Part shown: positions 23,563-32,580 of the stretch, piece by piece | Layout of the letters: each line of letters starts with the position of its first letter | Numbering within the stretch: position 1 is the first letter of the stretch | From: Palsa-851 sp035534435 | GTDB taxonomy: Bacteria; Chloroflexota; Dormibacteria; Aeolococcales; Aeolococcaceae | DNA: 64,000 bases | Direction of reading: 5' to 3' | Assembly (NCBI GenBank): GCA_035534435.1 | Contig: DATLRX010000081.1 | Span: 18,940 to 82,939 of the forward strand | Notes under the pieces: model-generated | Told to the model about the DNA's origin: nothing | Database searches by the model: none | Seen by the model: the letters and a program-made list of their open reading frames with translations, nothing else | Position numbers and translations under genes: made by a program

Positions 23563-25580
23563 TGGGAACGACGGTGCTCGCCGTGCTTGCCGTCGCGGTC
23601 ATCGCCATCGGCATCGGTGCGGTCGCATGGGTGACGGTGCATCGCGAGCTGGCGAGCGCCGGCTTCCTGCACAACGCGAGCGTGGGCCTGCTCGAGGCGC
23701 GCGACCTCGAGGCCGCTTCGGTCGACCTCCTCCGTCGAGCGACGTCGAAGTTCGGCGCCGAGTGCGCCGAGCTGACCCTCATCCCAGAGCAGGGAAGTCC
23801 GGCCGCCTTCAGGACAACGCTGCGCGGCTCCGAGCCGGTGGACGTCATGCGCGCCGTCGACCTCGAGGACGACGGGACCGCCGCGCTGTCGCCGCCCATC
23901 TTCGGAGTCGTCCATCTCGCATCCGCGGCGGCGGATCCCTGGGTCTCCCGCCTGACGATGCGGCTCGGCATCACCGGCGGCCTCGCCGTGTCGCTGCGCG
24001 TCGACGGGCTCACGATCGGATACCTCGCGCTCGGCATCAGCCGGCTCGACCGGCCGTCGGCCCGCGCCGACGACCAGACACTTCAGGAGCTGGCGAACGT
24101 CGCGGCCTTGACGATCGAGCGGAGCCGGCTGCACGACGCGCTCCTCCGGCTCACCGCACTGCAGAACGAGCTTGCCGACCGTGCCTTCCACGACCCGCTC
24201 ACCCATCTCGCCAACCCCGCGCTGTTCATGGACCGGATGGAGCGCGCGCTGCTCGAGCGTGACCCGGAGCGCCACCTCGTGAGCGTCATCGCCGTCGACC
24301 TCGTCGACTTTCGCAGGATCAACGCCAGGCACGGCCACGCGGGTGGGGACGCCGTCCTGATCGAGGTCGGTCGCCGCTTGCGAGAATGTCTCCGCCGCAC
24401 CGACACCGCGGCCCGCCTCGGAGGCGACGAGTTCGCACTGCTGCTGCCCGAGGTCATCCACCCGCGTGAGGCGGAGCTGATCGCACAGCGTGTCGTGGAG
24501 GCGCTCGCCGTCCCCGTCGAGGTCAACGGCAGCCGTCTGTCCGTCAGTGCGTCGGTCGGTCTCGCCTCGGCGAACAGCGCCGACATCCCCGCAGCGACCC
24601 TCCTCCGCAATGCCACCGACGCCGCCCGCGAGGCCCGGGATAGAGGTGCGACGGGCTTCCGGGCCCACGGTGGCATCATCGCCGGTCCGGTCGATTCGGA
24701 TCTTCCCGGGGAGCTGCAGGCAGCGCTCGACAACGGGGAGTTCGTTGTCCACTACCAGCCGATCGTCGAGCTCAAGACCGGCCGCATCCTGGGCGCCGAG
24801 GCGCTGGTGCGGTGGCAGCACCCGGTCCGGGGACTGCTCGCGCCGATCGATTTCCTCTCCGTCGCCGTCGAATGCAACCTCGCCGAGAAGATCGAGGAGT
24901 TCGTGCTGCGGAGGGCGTGCCAGCAGCTCCGTCGCTGGCAGAACGCCTACCCTGCGACACCCGAGCTGGCGATCTCCGTCAACGTTTCGGCGGGCGCACT
25001 CGGAAAGCGTGAGCTCGTCCAGCGCGTCGCCAGGTGCCTGGAGGAGGTGCAGGTGGATCCCGCCTGCCTCATCCTCGAGGTGACCGAGAACGTCGTCCTC
25101 CAGGACCTCCACGGCACCATCGCCGCCTTCGATGCCCTGCAGCGCGCCGGGGTGCACGTGGCGATCGACAACGTCGGCACCGGCTACACGTCGCTTGCGT
25201 ACCTCCGGCGCCTGCCGATCGACATCCTCAAGATCGCGCGGCCGCTCGTCGCCGAGCTGGGGGATCCGAGCTCGAGCGGGGAGCTCGCCGCCACCGTCGT
25301 CCGCCACGGCGAGGCGCTGCGTCTCGCTCTGGTTGCCGAAGGTGTCGAGACGCCCCTGCAGGTCGAGCGCCTCAACGCGCTCGGTTGCAGCATGGCGCAG
25401 GGGTTCCACCTCGCCCGCCCATGCGACGTGGAGGCGATGGAGACACTGCTCGCGCGTGGCGGCCTCGATCCCGCGCAGTTCATGCGCACGGCACCACTGG
25501 CGCGCTCGATTCCTCGCCAGAAGGCACCTCGACCGCGGCGCGTACCCTCGACGCGTGCAGCAGCGCGAAACCCTGCGTGA
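23562..25580 (+). CDS. Paralogous GGDEF-EAL protein with degenerate sites
   Basis: 672 residues from the ATG sharing bases with the previous stop (TGATG). One N-terminal membrane helix (VLAVLAVAVIAIGIGAVAWVTV) replaces the multi-helix region of its neighbour, then a GAF-like part. RLGGDEF is intact but the substrate loop reads LVDFRRINARHGH (Asp of 'IND' replaced by Ala). In EAL the catalytic DDFGTG reads DNVGTG (AIDNVGTGYTSL), which should weaken hydrolysis. E of EALVRWQHP and AEGVETPLQ remain. Likely a sensor or a partner of the upstream copy. Confidence 0.88.
   Translation: MGTTVLAVLAVAVIAIGIGAVAWVTVHRELASAGFLHNASVGLLEARDLEAASVDLLRRATSKFGAECAELTLIPEQGSPAAFRTTLRGSEPVDVMRAVDLEDDGTAALSPPIFGVVHLASAAADPWVSRLTMRLGITGGLAVSLRVDGLTIGYLALGISRLDRPSARADDQTLQELANVAALTIERSRLHDALLRLTALQNELADRAFHDPLTHLANPALFMDRMERALLERDPERHLVSVIAVDLVDFRRINARHGHAGGDAVLIEVGRRLRECLRRTDTAARLGGDEFALLLPEVIHPREAELIAQRVVEALAVPVEVNGSRLSVSASVGLASANSADIPAATLLRNATDAAREARDRGATGFRAHGGIIAGPVDSDLPGELQAALDNGEFVVHYQPIVELKTGRILGAEALVRWQHPVRGLLAPIDFLSVAVECNLAEKIEEFVLRRACQQLRRWQNAYPATPELAISVNVSAGALGKRELVQRVARCLEEVQVDPACLILEVTENVVLQDLHGTIAAFDALQRAGVHVAIDNVGTGYTSLAYLRRLPIDILKIARPLVAELGDPSSSGELAATVVRHGEALRLALVAEGVETPLQVERLNALGCSMAQGFHLARPCDVEAMETLLARGGLDPAQFMRTAPLARSIPRQKAPRPRRVPSTRAAARNPA
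25543..25548 (+). promoter_or_regulatory. -10 TACCCT, leaderless internal promoter
   Basis: TACCCT inside the end of the GGDEF-EAL gene, 6 nt before the GTG at 25555. Confidence 0.4.
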
Positions 25581-26334
25581 GCTCGCCGTGGCCGCGGCCG
25601 CCTCGGCAGCCGCATTCGTCGTCCGGGCCCACGCCGGCACGGGTCCGCTGACGGCGGAGGTCAAGAGCCCAGGCGACTATGTGACCGAGGTCGATCGCGC
25701 GGCGGAGCAGGCCGCGATCGAGGTGCTGCGCGCGGGAGCCCCGGACATCTCGATCCTCGCGGAGGAGGCGGGCGGGCTCCGCTCGGAGCGCATGTGGGTG
25801 GTCGACCCCATCGACGGCACGACCAATTTCCTGCGCGGCTTCCCCGTCGTCGGGGTGAGCGTCGCGCTCGTCGAGGCGGGCCAACCCGTGGTCGGAGCGG
25901 TGAACGCGCCGCTTCTCGGCGCGTCGTGGAGCGCGGCTGCGGGTCAGGGAGCCACCGATGATCGCGGCCGGCGGCTCTCTGTTTCGACGCATCCGGGGGC
26001 CGGCATCGTCGCCACCGGGTTCCCGTTCCGGCGCAAGGAGCGCCTGCCGCGCTATCTCGGCGTCCTCGAGCAGGCGCTGGCCCGGTTCGAGGACCTGCGC
26101 CGGGCCGGTGCGGCGAGCCTCGACCTCGCCTACGTTGCCGCCGGGGTCTTCGACGGCTTCTTCGAGCTCGGTCTCGGGATCTGGGACATCGCCGCGGGAG
26201 CGTTGCTCGTGCGTGAGGCGGGCGGTGTCGTGACCGATTGGGCCGGCAACGCGGACGCCGCGTTCGTCAGCGGCGACATCCTCGCCGGCACCCCGGCCTG
26301 GCACTCGGCGATGCTCGAGATCGTCGGCTCGTAA
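25555..26334 (+). CDS. Inositol monophosphatase family protein
   Basis: 259 residues, GTG start. It has the Li-sensitive phosphatase motifs ILAEEAG, WVVDPIDGTTNF (metal-binding D-P-I-D-G-T) and the C-terminal GLGIWDIAAGALLVREAGG. Mg-dependent, cytosolic; the substrate could be inositol-1-phosphate, histidinol-phosphate or PAP. It begins within the end of the GGDEF-EAL gene and has its own -10. Confidence 0.92.
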   Translation: MQQRETLRELAVAAAASAAAFVVRAHAGTGPLTAEVKSPGDYVTEVDRAAEQAAIEVLRAGAPDISILAEEAGGLRSERMWVVDPIDGTTNFLRGFPVVGVSVALVEAGQPVVGAVNAPLLGASWSAAAGQGATDDRGRRLSVSTHPGAGIVATGFPFRRKERLPRYLGVLEQALARFEDLRRAGAASLDLAYVAAGVFDGFFELGLGIWDIAAGALLVREAGGVVTDWAGNADAAFVSGDILAGTPAWHSAMLEIVGS

Positions 26335-26390
26335 CTGCGTCGACCCTCGGGCGCCTTATGCCCTGACGACACTCATCCCTCTCGGAGGCT

Positions 26391-26398
26391 TATAAGGT
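26391..26398 (+). promoter_or_regulatory. -10 TATAAG(GT) before fabI
   Basis: TATAAGGT 9-11 nt before the fabI GTG at 26408. Strongest-looking hexamer in this group, with no Shine-Dalgarno. Confidence 0.5.
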
Positions 26399-26407
26399 AC
26401 GTCGGTT

Positions 26408-27235
26408 GTGAGTAGCCCAGGAATCAAATCGACCACCGACCTGCTGCGCGGGAAACGCATCCTCGTCACCGGGGTCCTGACCCCGAAGAGCATCGCGTTC
26501 GCGATCGCCGCCGCCTGCCAGGGCGCCGGGGCGCAGGTGGTGCTCACCTCGTTCGGACGGGCAATGAGCCTCACCCAGCGCAGCGCGAGCCGGCTCGACC
26601 CGGTGCCTGAGGTCCTCGAGCTGGACGTCACGGACGTCGCCCAGGCGCAGGCCGTCGCCGACCACATCCGCGGCACGCTCGGTGGCATCGACGGCGTCGT
26701 CCACGCGATCGGGTTCGCTCCCGAGGACTGCCTCGGCGGCGGCTTCCTCGACGCGCCGTGGAGCTCTGTGGCGACGGCCTTCCACGTCAGCAGCTACTCG
26801 CTGCGAACGCTGGCCGCCGCATTTTCGCCATTGATGCCAGCAACCGGCGGCTCCATCGTCGCGCTCACGTTCGACGCGCGCATCGCCTGGCCGCTCTACG
26901 ACTGGATGGGCCCGGCAAAGGCGGCGCTCGAGTCGATCGCGCGGTATCTGGCGCGCGAGCTCGGCCCCGGAAAGATCCGGGTCAACACCATCGCCGCCGG
27001 TCCCCTGGAGACGATCGCCGCGCGCTCGATCCCGGGATTCGAGGTGCTGAAATCGTCATGGGGCATGCAGGCGCCGCTCGGCTGGGACAGCGCCGACAGC
27101 GGTCCGGTCGCGGACGTCACGGCCTTTCTGCTGAGCGATCTCTCGCGGGCGATCACCGGCGAGATGATCCATGTCGACGGCGGCTATCACTCCCAGGGAG
27201 CGCAACTGATCCCGCAGGCAGAGGTGAACAAATGA
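26408..27235 (+). CDS. fabI: Enoyl-[acyl-carrier-protein] reductase (InhA/FabI type)
   Basis: 275 residues, GTG start. It has the FabI N-terminal ILVTGVLTPKSIAF, the catalytic Y164-x6-K171 in YDWMGPAKAALES, F155 near the active site, and the GGYH..GA C-terminus. It catalyses the final NAD(P)H-dependent step of fatty acid elongation. Its TGA overlaps the fabF ATG (ATGA). The spacing of Tyr-Lys and the N-terminal sequence look closer to the InhA/FabI group than to short-chain dehydrogenases in general. Confidence 0.92.
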   Translation: MSSPGIKSTTDLLRGKRILVTGVLTPKSIAFAIAAACQGAGAQVVLTSFGRAMSLTQRSASRLDPVPEVLELDVTDVAQAQAVADHIRGTLGGIDGVVHAIGFAPEDCLGGGFLDAPWSSVATAFHVSSYSLRTLAAAFSPLMPATGGSIVALTFDARIAWPLYDWMGPAKAALESIARYLARELGPGKIRVNTIAAGPLETIAARSIPGFEVLKSSWGMQAPLGWDSADSGPVADVTAFLLSDLSRAITGEMIHVDGGYHSQGAQLIPQAEVNK

Positions 27236-28497
27236 GCAGCACGAACGGAAACGGCGGCGGACCTCGCGTCGCCATCACGGGCATCGGCGCGGTGACGCCC
27301 CTCGGGCTGGACGCCGAGTCCACGTGGCAGTCGTGCCGCCGCGGCAGGGGCGGGATCGGGCCGATCACGGCGTTCGACGCCTCGCACCTCACGACGCAGA
27401 TCGCCGGCCAGGTCAAGGGTTTCGACCCCGAGGCGGTCCTCGGCAAGAAGGAAGCCCGCCGCATGAGTCGCTGCACGCAGCTCGCGGTGTTCGCCGCGCG
27501 TCAGGCGATCGAGGACTCCGGCCTGGACATCAGGTCGATGGCCGAGGACGTGGGCGTGCTCGTCGCATCCGGTGTCGGTGGCATCGAGGTGATCGAGCGC
27601 AACGTCCTGGCGCTGTACAACCAGGGTCCGCGTCGCGTCTCGCCGTTCACGGTGCCGTCGATGATCATCGACATGCCCGCCGGCGCCATCGCCATCGAGT
27701 GCGGCGCGAAAGGCGTGAACTACGCCATCGTCAGTGCATGCGCGTCGTCCGGCCATGCCATCGGTGAGGCCGCCGAGTGGATCCGGCGCGGCGAGGCGAC
27801 CGCGATCATCACCGGCGGGACCGAGGCATCCATCACCAACATCAGCGTCGCGGCCTTCGACGCCATGCAGGCACTGTCCACGCGAAACGACGAGCCGGAA
27901 CGCGCCTCGCGACCGTTCGACAAGGACCGGGACGGCTTCGTGATGGGCGAGGGCGCGGGCATGTTCGTGCTCGAGGACTGGGGTCACGCCGTCGCGCGTG
28001 GCGCGCGCATCTACGGCGAGGTGGCGGGGTACGGCGCAACCGCGGACGCGTACCACATCACCCAGCCCGATGAGCAGGGCGACGGCGCGCGTCGCTGCAT
28101 CCTGCGCTCGCTCAAACGCGCGGGCCGCGGACCCGACGAGGTCGACTACATCAACGCGCACGGCACGTCCACGCAGATGAACGACGCCGCCGAGACCAAG
28201 GCGGTCAAGGCCGCGCTCGGCGAGGTCGCGGGAACGATCCCGATGTCCTCGACCAAGTCGATGCACGGGCATCTGCTCGGGGCGGCCGGTGCGGTGGAGG
28301 CGGTCATCACCGTTCTTGCCATTCGTGACCAGTTCGTGCCACCGACGATCAACCTCGACGAGCCGGATCCGGAGTGCGACCTCGACTACGTTCCGAATCA
28401 CGGGCGCGACGCGCGCATCGACTTCGCGCTCAGCACGTCGTATGGATTTGGCGGGCACAACGTGTGCCTGGCGCTGGCCCGCGCGGATGGAGCCTGA
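27232..28497 (+). CDS. fabF: 3-oxoacyl-[ACP] synthase II
   Basis: 421 residues. The condensing triad is C170 in SACASSGHAIG, H310 in INAHGTST and H347 in MHGHLLGAAG, with the partner K342. Standard FabF/KAS II length. It elongates acyl-ACP with malonyl-ACP. Lies downstream of fabI with a 4-nt overlap and overlaps the following macro-domain gene by 11 nt. Confidence 0.95.
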   Translation: MSSTNGNGGGPRVAITGIGAVTPLGLDAESTWQSCRRGRGGIGPITAFDASHLTTQIAGQVKGFDPEAVLGKKEARRMSRCTQLAVFAARQAIEDSGLDIRSMAEDVGVLVASGVGGIEVIERNVLALYNQGPRRVSPFTVPSMIIDMPAGAIAIECGAKGVNYAIVSACASSGHAIGEAAEWIRRGEATAIITGGTEASITNISVAAFDAMQALSTRNDEPERASRPFDKDRDGFVMGEGAGMFVLEDWGHAVARGARIYGEVAGYGATADAYHITQPDEQGDGARRCILRSLKRAGRGPDEVDYINAHGTSTQMNDAAETKAVKAALGEVAGTIPMSSTKSMHGHLLGAAGAVEAVITVLAIRDQFVPPTINLDEPDPECDLDYVPNHGRDARIDFALSTSYGFGGHNVCLALARADGA

Positions 28498-29026
28498 CGG
28501 GCTCGTTCGCAGTGCCGGTTCAGGGCGCATCACGCTGCGTCGCGCCGACATCACGACGCTGCGCGTCGACGCCATCGTCAATGCGGCGAACAGCGCACTG
28601 GTCCGCGGTGGTGGCGTTGATGGGGCGATCCACCGGGCTGCCGGCCCCGAGCTGAGCCGCGAGCTCGGGGAGCACTCCAGAGGGTGTGCGACCGGGTCCG
28701 CCGTGATCACGGGCGCCGGCCGCCTCGGCGCCCGCTACGTCATCCACGCGGTCGGGCCCCGCTGGCGCGACGGGGCGCACGACGAGCAGGCCCTGCTCGC
28801 GTCGGCATATCGGTCCGCCTTCGCGCTTGCGGCCGGACATGGCTGCGTCACGGTGGCCGTGCCCTCGATCAGCACCGGGATCTACGGCTTCCCGATCGAG
28901 CGCGCGGCGCCGATCGCCGTCGAGGAGGCGAGGGCGGCGCTGACGGAGGACGGGACGTCCCTGCGGGAGATCATGTTCGCGCTGTTCTCCCCGTCCGATC
29001 TCGAGGTCTTCGCGAGGGTCCTGTGA
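28487..29026 (+). CDS. Macro-domain protein (ADP-ribose/O-acetyl-ADP-ribose hydrolase type)
   Basis: 179 residues. It has the macro-domain core VDAIVNAANSALVRGGGVDGAIH and VPSISTGIYGFP, matching MacroD/YmdB-type enzymes that hydrolyse ADP-ribosyl esters. The start ATG lies inside the end of fabF (11 nt overlap), so it is in the same transcript as the fatty-acid genes. The physiological link is unknown. Confidence 0.9.
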   Translation: MEPDGLVRSAGSGRITLRRADITTLRVDAIVNAANSALVRGGGVDGAIHRAAGPELSRELGEHSRGCATGSAVITGAGRLGARYVIHAVGPRWRDGAHDEQALLASAYRSAFALAAGHGCVTVAVPSISTGIYGFPIERAAPIAVEEARAALTEDGTSLREIMFALFSPSDLEVFARVL

Positions 29027-29060
29027 CGCCACCTTGACGGTCGCGTGGGCGATCTGGTCA

Positions 29061-29066
29061 TAGAGT
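29061..29066 (+). promoter_or_regulatory. -10 TAGAGT
   Basis: TAGAGT 11 nt before the GTG at 29078; TTGACG at 29034-29039 is a possible -35, though 21 nt away is long. Confidence 0.35.
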
Positions 29067-29077
29067 GAGCAGGGCCA

Positions 29078-30331
29078 GTGCCAGTGCGCCCGCGGTGGTT
29101 CGCCGCCGCCCTCATCACCGTCGCCTCGATCGTCCTCGCGCACTACGCGCAGGTCTGGACGGTCGTGCCCTCCTCGCTGGCCCCGACGAGCGACTTCGCC
29201 GGGACGTACGTGGCCGCGACGCTCGTCCGGACCGGGCACGCAGCTCAGATGTACGACCCGGCGGCGGAGCAACGAGCCCTCGTCGAGAGTGGTGCGCCGT
29301 CGGGGCACGACGACATCCCGTTCGAGAACCCGCCGGGAGCCGCCGTGGTGGCGCTGCCGTTCAGCCTGCTCGGCGCGGGGGCGGCATGGCGGGCCTGGTC
29401 GGTCCTGCAGCTCATGCTCATCGTCGTGTCGCTCTGGCTGGCGGCTCGGGCGGCGCCCTGGCCCGCCACGATGTCCCGGCTTCCCAAGGTCGCGATCGCG
29501 CTCATCGCTCTGGGAGGATTCGGCACGGGGCTCGTGCTCCTCGAAGGCCAGTGGGACGGCGTTTCCGTTCTGGGCCTGGCGATTGCCTCTGTCGCGTGGC
29601 GTCGCGGCAGACCGGGCGCCGCGGGCTTCGCGCTCGGGTTCACGGCGGCGATCGCCAAACCGCAGCTCGTGATCGGCATCGGTGCCTACATGCTCGGCCG
29701 CCGTGACTGGCGCGGGATCGCCGGCGCGCTTGCCGGCGCGGCGGTCACGGTGCTCATCGGGTTGCTCGCAGACGGCCCGCACGGGCTGGTCTCGTTCGTC
29801 TCGGCGATCGCGACGCCGCACGACTCACCGACGGCGGAGATGCAGGGCAGCAGCGGGCTCTTCGGTTCGCTGCTGGGCCAGGCGCCGGGTGTCTTTCTTC
29901 TCTCGATCGGGGCGGGCCTGGTCGCAGCCATCGGCGCGGGCTGGATCGGAGCGATCACGCGGCGTCGTGCCGATCTCTTCGAACCCTCACTCTGCGCTGC
30001 CGTGGCACTCTCGCTCTTCGCGTCCCCGCATCTCCTCGGCCATGACCTCACCCTGCTCGCTCCGGTGCTGATCGGCGGCCTCGCATGGCTGGCTGGTCGA
30101 CCAACCGAGGCGGTGTGGCCTGGCCCAGGCACGCTCGCCGTCATCGCCGGATGGGCGCTCCTTTCCGTGGCGACGATGAGCGACCTGGCCCAGAACACCG
30201 TCGGACCCCCCGGCCGCGCGACCCCATGGGCGCTCCTGCTCGTGGCCACAACCTGGTGCGCGTTGACCGTCACCTCGCTGTCCGCGGGCGCGGCCCGGCC
30301 TGCACGAGAACGTCGATCCGCCGTAGCGTAG
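29078..30331 (+). CDS. Polytopic membrane glycosyltransferase (DUF2029/GT87-like)
   Basis: 417 residues with about ten hydrophobic helices. An N-terminal loop carries DFAGTYVAATLVRTGHA and an extracytosolic ENPPGAAVVALPF segment, the GT87 pattern (related to polyprenol-phosphate mannose transferases such as PimE). It presumably uses polyprenyl-phosphate sugar donors for envelope glycans. GTG start. No substrate can be assigned. Confidence 0.75.
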   Translation: MPVRPRWFAAALITVASIVLAHYAQVWTVVPSSLAPTSDFAGTYVAATLVRTGHAAQMYDPAAEQRALVESGAPSGHDDIPFENPPGAAVVALPFSLLGAGAAWRAWSVLQLMLIVVSLWLAARAAPWPATMSRLPKVAIALIALGGFGTGLVLLEGQWDGVSVLGLAIASVAWRRGRPGAAGFALGFTAAIAKPQLVIGIGAYMLGRRDWRGIAGALAGAAVTVLIGLLADGPHGLVSFVSAIATPHDSPTAEMQGSSGLFGSLLGQAPGVFLLSIGAGLVAAIGAGWIGAITRRRADLFEPSLCAAVALSLFASPHLLGHDLTLLAPVLIGGLAWLAGRPTEAVWPGPGTLAVIAGWALLSVATMSDLAQNTVGPPGRATPWALLLVATTWCALTVTSLSAGAARPARERRSAVA

Positions 30332-30350
30332 TAGTTGATCTGACGCGCAC

Positions 30351-31508
30351 ATGGGTACCTTCACGAGCATGAAAGGCGTCCCCCTCGGTCGAATCGCCGG
30401 GATCAGGATCTCGGTCGACTGGAGCGTGCTCGTCATCGGGGCCCTGCTCGCGTGGGGGATCGCCGCCGTCGCCGTCCCGGGCCAGGCCCCCGGCACCCCG
30501 GAGTGGCTGGCCTGGACCGTCGGCGCGCTCGTCGCCGTCCTGCTGCTCGCATCGCTCACCGCGCACGAGCTGGGTCACGCACTCCTGGCGAGGCGTCGTG
30601 GCATCGCCGTCGACGGCATCCGGCTCTGGCTCTTCGGTGGCGTTGCCCAGATGAGCGGCGACTGGATGACCGGGAAGACCGAGATGCTGGTTGCCGCGAT
30701 CGGGCCCGCGGTCACGCTCGTCATCACCGCGGTGTGCATCGCCGCCACGTGGCTCTCCGCCGTCGCCGGCGCACCCCACCTCGTGTTCGTCGTTGCCGAG
30801 TGGCTCGCCGCGGTCAACTTCCTCTTGCTCCTGTTCAACCTCATCCCCGCCTTCCCGCTGGACGGCGGCAGGATCCTTCGCGGGTTCATCTGGACGCGCA
30901 CCAAGGACAGGATCTCCGCGACGGTCCTGGCGGCACGGGTCGGCCGCGTCTTCGCCGTCGTGCTCGTGGGCGTCGGTCTCCTCGACGCCTTCTTCTACGA
31001 CACGGTCGGAGGCGTCTGGCTGATGCTGATCGGCTGGTTCCTCGACAACACCGCCCGTGGCGAGGCGCAGAACGAGCAGGCCCGCCACGCGCTCGAGGGG
31101 CTGCTGGTGGGCGATGTCATGTCCAAGGACCCCGTCATCGTCCCGTCGTGGATCACCGTCGAGCTCCTCGTCGACCAGTACGCCGCGGGCCGTCAGGTGA
31201 GCTCGTTCCCGACCCACAGCATCGACGGCCGCGTCGACGGGCTCGTGACGGCGCGCGGGATCAGGAAGCTCCCGCTGCAGCAACGCGGCCTCCGTCGTGC
31301 CATCGACATCGCCATCCCCGCCGCGAACGTGCCGATCGCCCGCCGCGATGAACCGCTCACGGATCTGCTCAAGCGCCTCGGACCGGCGTCCGACGGCCGC
31401 GCGATGGTCTACGACTCGGGCCGCCTCGTCGGGATCGTCTCGCCGAGCGACATCTACCGGCTGCTTCACGGCGGCCCCGCCAAGCCGCCGGCCCCCGCCG
31501 CCGCGTAG
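30351..31508 (+). CDS. Site-2 protease-like metalloprotease with CBS domain pair
   Basis: 385 residues, several TM helices. Zinc motif HELGH (residues 72-76) and NLIPAFPLDGGR (163-174, the second zinc ligand Asp171 in DGG) define the M50 site-2 family. A cytosolic C-terminus (from about 240) has a CBS pair, VMSKDPVIVPSW and SPSDIYRLL. CBS regulation by adenine nucleotides is known in related rhomboid-like/S2P proteins. ATG 30351; 30369 is a possible later start. Confidence 0.88.
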   Translation: MGTFTSMKGVPLGRIAGIRISVDWSVLVIGALLAWGIAAVAVPGQAPGTPEWLAWTVGALVAVLLLASLTAHELGHALLARRRGIAVDGIRLWLFGGVAQMSGDWMTGKTEMLVAAIGPAVTLVITAVCIAATWLSAVAGAPHLVFVVAEWLAAVNFLLLLFNLIPAFPLDGGRILRGFIWTRTKDRISATVLAARVGRVFAVVLVGVGLLDAFFYDTVGGVWLMLIGWFLDNTARGEAQNEQARHALEGLLVGDVMSKDPVIVPSWITVELLVDQYAAGRQVSSFPTHSIDGRVDGLVTARGIRKLPLQQRGLRRAIDIAIPAANVPIARRDEPLTDLLKRLGPASDGRAMVYDSGRLVGIVSPSDIYRLLHGGPAKPPAPAAA

Positions 31509-31515
31509 GTCGGCG

Positions 31516-32538
31516 CTACCCCTGATCCTCGACGCCGAGGATCAGCTTTCCGATGTTCTCGCCGCGGAAGAGCTTCAACAGGGTGTCCGGGAATGACTCG
31601 AGCCCGGTGACGACATCCTCGACCGATCGCAGCCGGCCCTCGGCAAGCCACCCGGCCATCTCCGCGCCCGCCTCCTGGTAGCGCGCGGCGAAATCGAAGA
31701 CGAGGAATCCTTCCATCCGCGCGCGATCCACGAGCAGCGCCATGTAATTGGCCGGTCCACGCGCCGGCCCGTCGTTGTTGTACTGCGAGACCGAGCCGCA
31801 GATGACGATGCGGGCGTGGCGAGCGAGACGCGTCAGCGCCGCGTCCAGGATGTCGCCGCCGACGTTGTCGAAGTAGACGTTGATGCGGTCGGGGCACTGA
31901 TCGCGCAGCGCGGCGCGCACGTCCTCGTGCTTGTAGTCGATTGCCGCGTCGAACCCGAGCTCGTCGACGATGAAGCGACACTTCTCGGGTCCGCCCGCGA
32001 TGCCGATCGCGCGGCAGCCCTTGATCTTGGCGAGCTGCCCGACCATCATGCCCACCGCGCCGGCCGCCCCAGAGACGACAACCGTCTCACCGGCGACGGG
32101 TTTGCCGATGTCGAACAGACCGAAGTACGCGGTCATCCCGGTCATGCCGAGCGCGCTCAGGTAGGTCGTCAAGGGGGCGATGTGCGTGGAAACCCGCGTC
32201 ACGCCCGAGCCGTCGCTCACGGCGTACCCCTGCACACCGAAGCTGCCGGTCACCTGGTCACCCGCCGCGAATCCCGGATGCCGCGATTCGACGACCTCTC
32301 CTGCGCCGAGCGCGCGCATCACCTCACCGATGCCCACCGGTGGGATGTACGAGCGTCCGGCGTTCATCCAGCCGCGCATCGCGGGGTCGAGCGAGATGTA
32401 GAGCACTCGCACGAGGAACTCGCCCTCGGCGAGGCTTGGCACCGCCTCTGCGCGGAACTCCCAGTCGGACGCCACAGGAAGCCCCCGGGGTCGCGCGGCG
32501 AGGCGCCACTGGCGGTTGGTCACGGGTGGGTTGCTCAT
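31516..32538 (-). CDS. NADP-dependent oxidoreductase of the zinc-free MDR family
   Basis: 340 residues from ATG 32538. The N-terminal segment ISLDPAMRGWM and the nucleotide-binding SGAAGAVGMMVGQLAKIKGCRAIGIAGG (partial: GAAGAVG) are typical of leukotriene-B4 12-hydroxydehydrogenase/prostaglandin reductase or curcumin-reductase-type MDRs. It reduces enones or quinone-like substrates with NADPH. Longer upstream open frame is not supported. Divergent from uppP by 42 nt. Confidence 0.88.
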   Translation of the reverse strand: MSNPPVTNRQWRLAARPRGLPVASDWEFRAEAVPSLAEGEFLVRVLYISLDPAMRGWMNAGRSYIPPVGIGEVMRALGAGEVVESRHPGFAAGDQVTGSFGVQGYAVSDGSGVTRVSTHIAPLTTYLSALGMTGMTAYFGLFDIGKPVAGETVVVSGAAGAVGMMVGQLAKIKGCRAIGIAGGPEKCRFIVDELGFDAAIDYKHEDVRAALRDQCPDRINVYFDNVGGDILDAALTRLARHARIVICGSVSQYNNDGPARGPANYMALLVDRARMEGFLVFDFAARYQEAGAEMAGWLAEGRLRSVEDVVTGLESFPDTLLKLFRGENIGKLILGVEDQG

Positions 32539-32568
32539 GCGGATATCAGAGCATGCGCCAGTGGCTGG

Positions 32569-32574
32569 TAGGCT
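32569..32574 (+). promoter_or_regulatory. -10 TAGGCT, leaderless promoter
   Basis: TAGGCT 6 nt before the uppP ATG at 32581. Confidence 0.45.
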
Positions 32575-32580
32575 CCGTCG

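Noticed and set aside
20599..25664. Very long minus-strand open frames opposite the GGDEF-EAL genes
   Set aside because: High-GC antisense frames; the plus-strand proteins carry full domain motifs, while these have Arg/Asp/Val-rich low-complexity sequence.
27187..28710. Long minus-strand frame opposite fabF
   Set aside because: Antisense to a complete KAS II with its catalytic triad; composition is typical of a GC-rich shadow.
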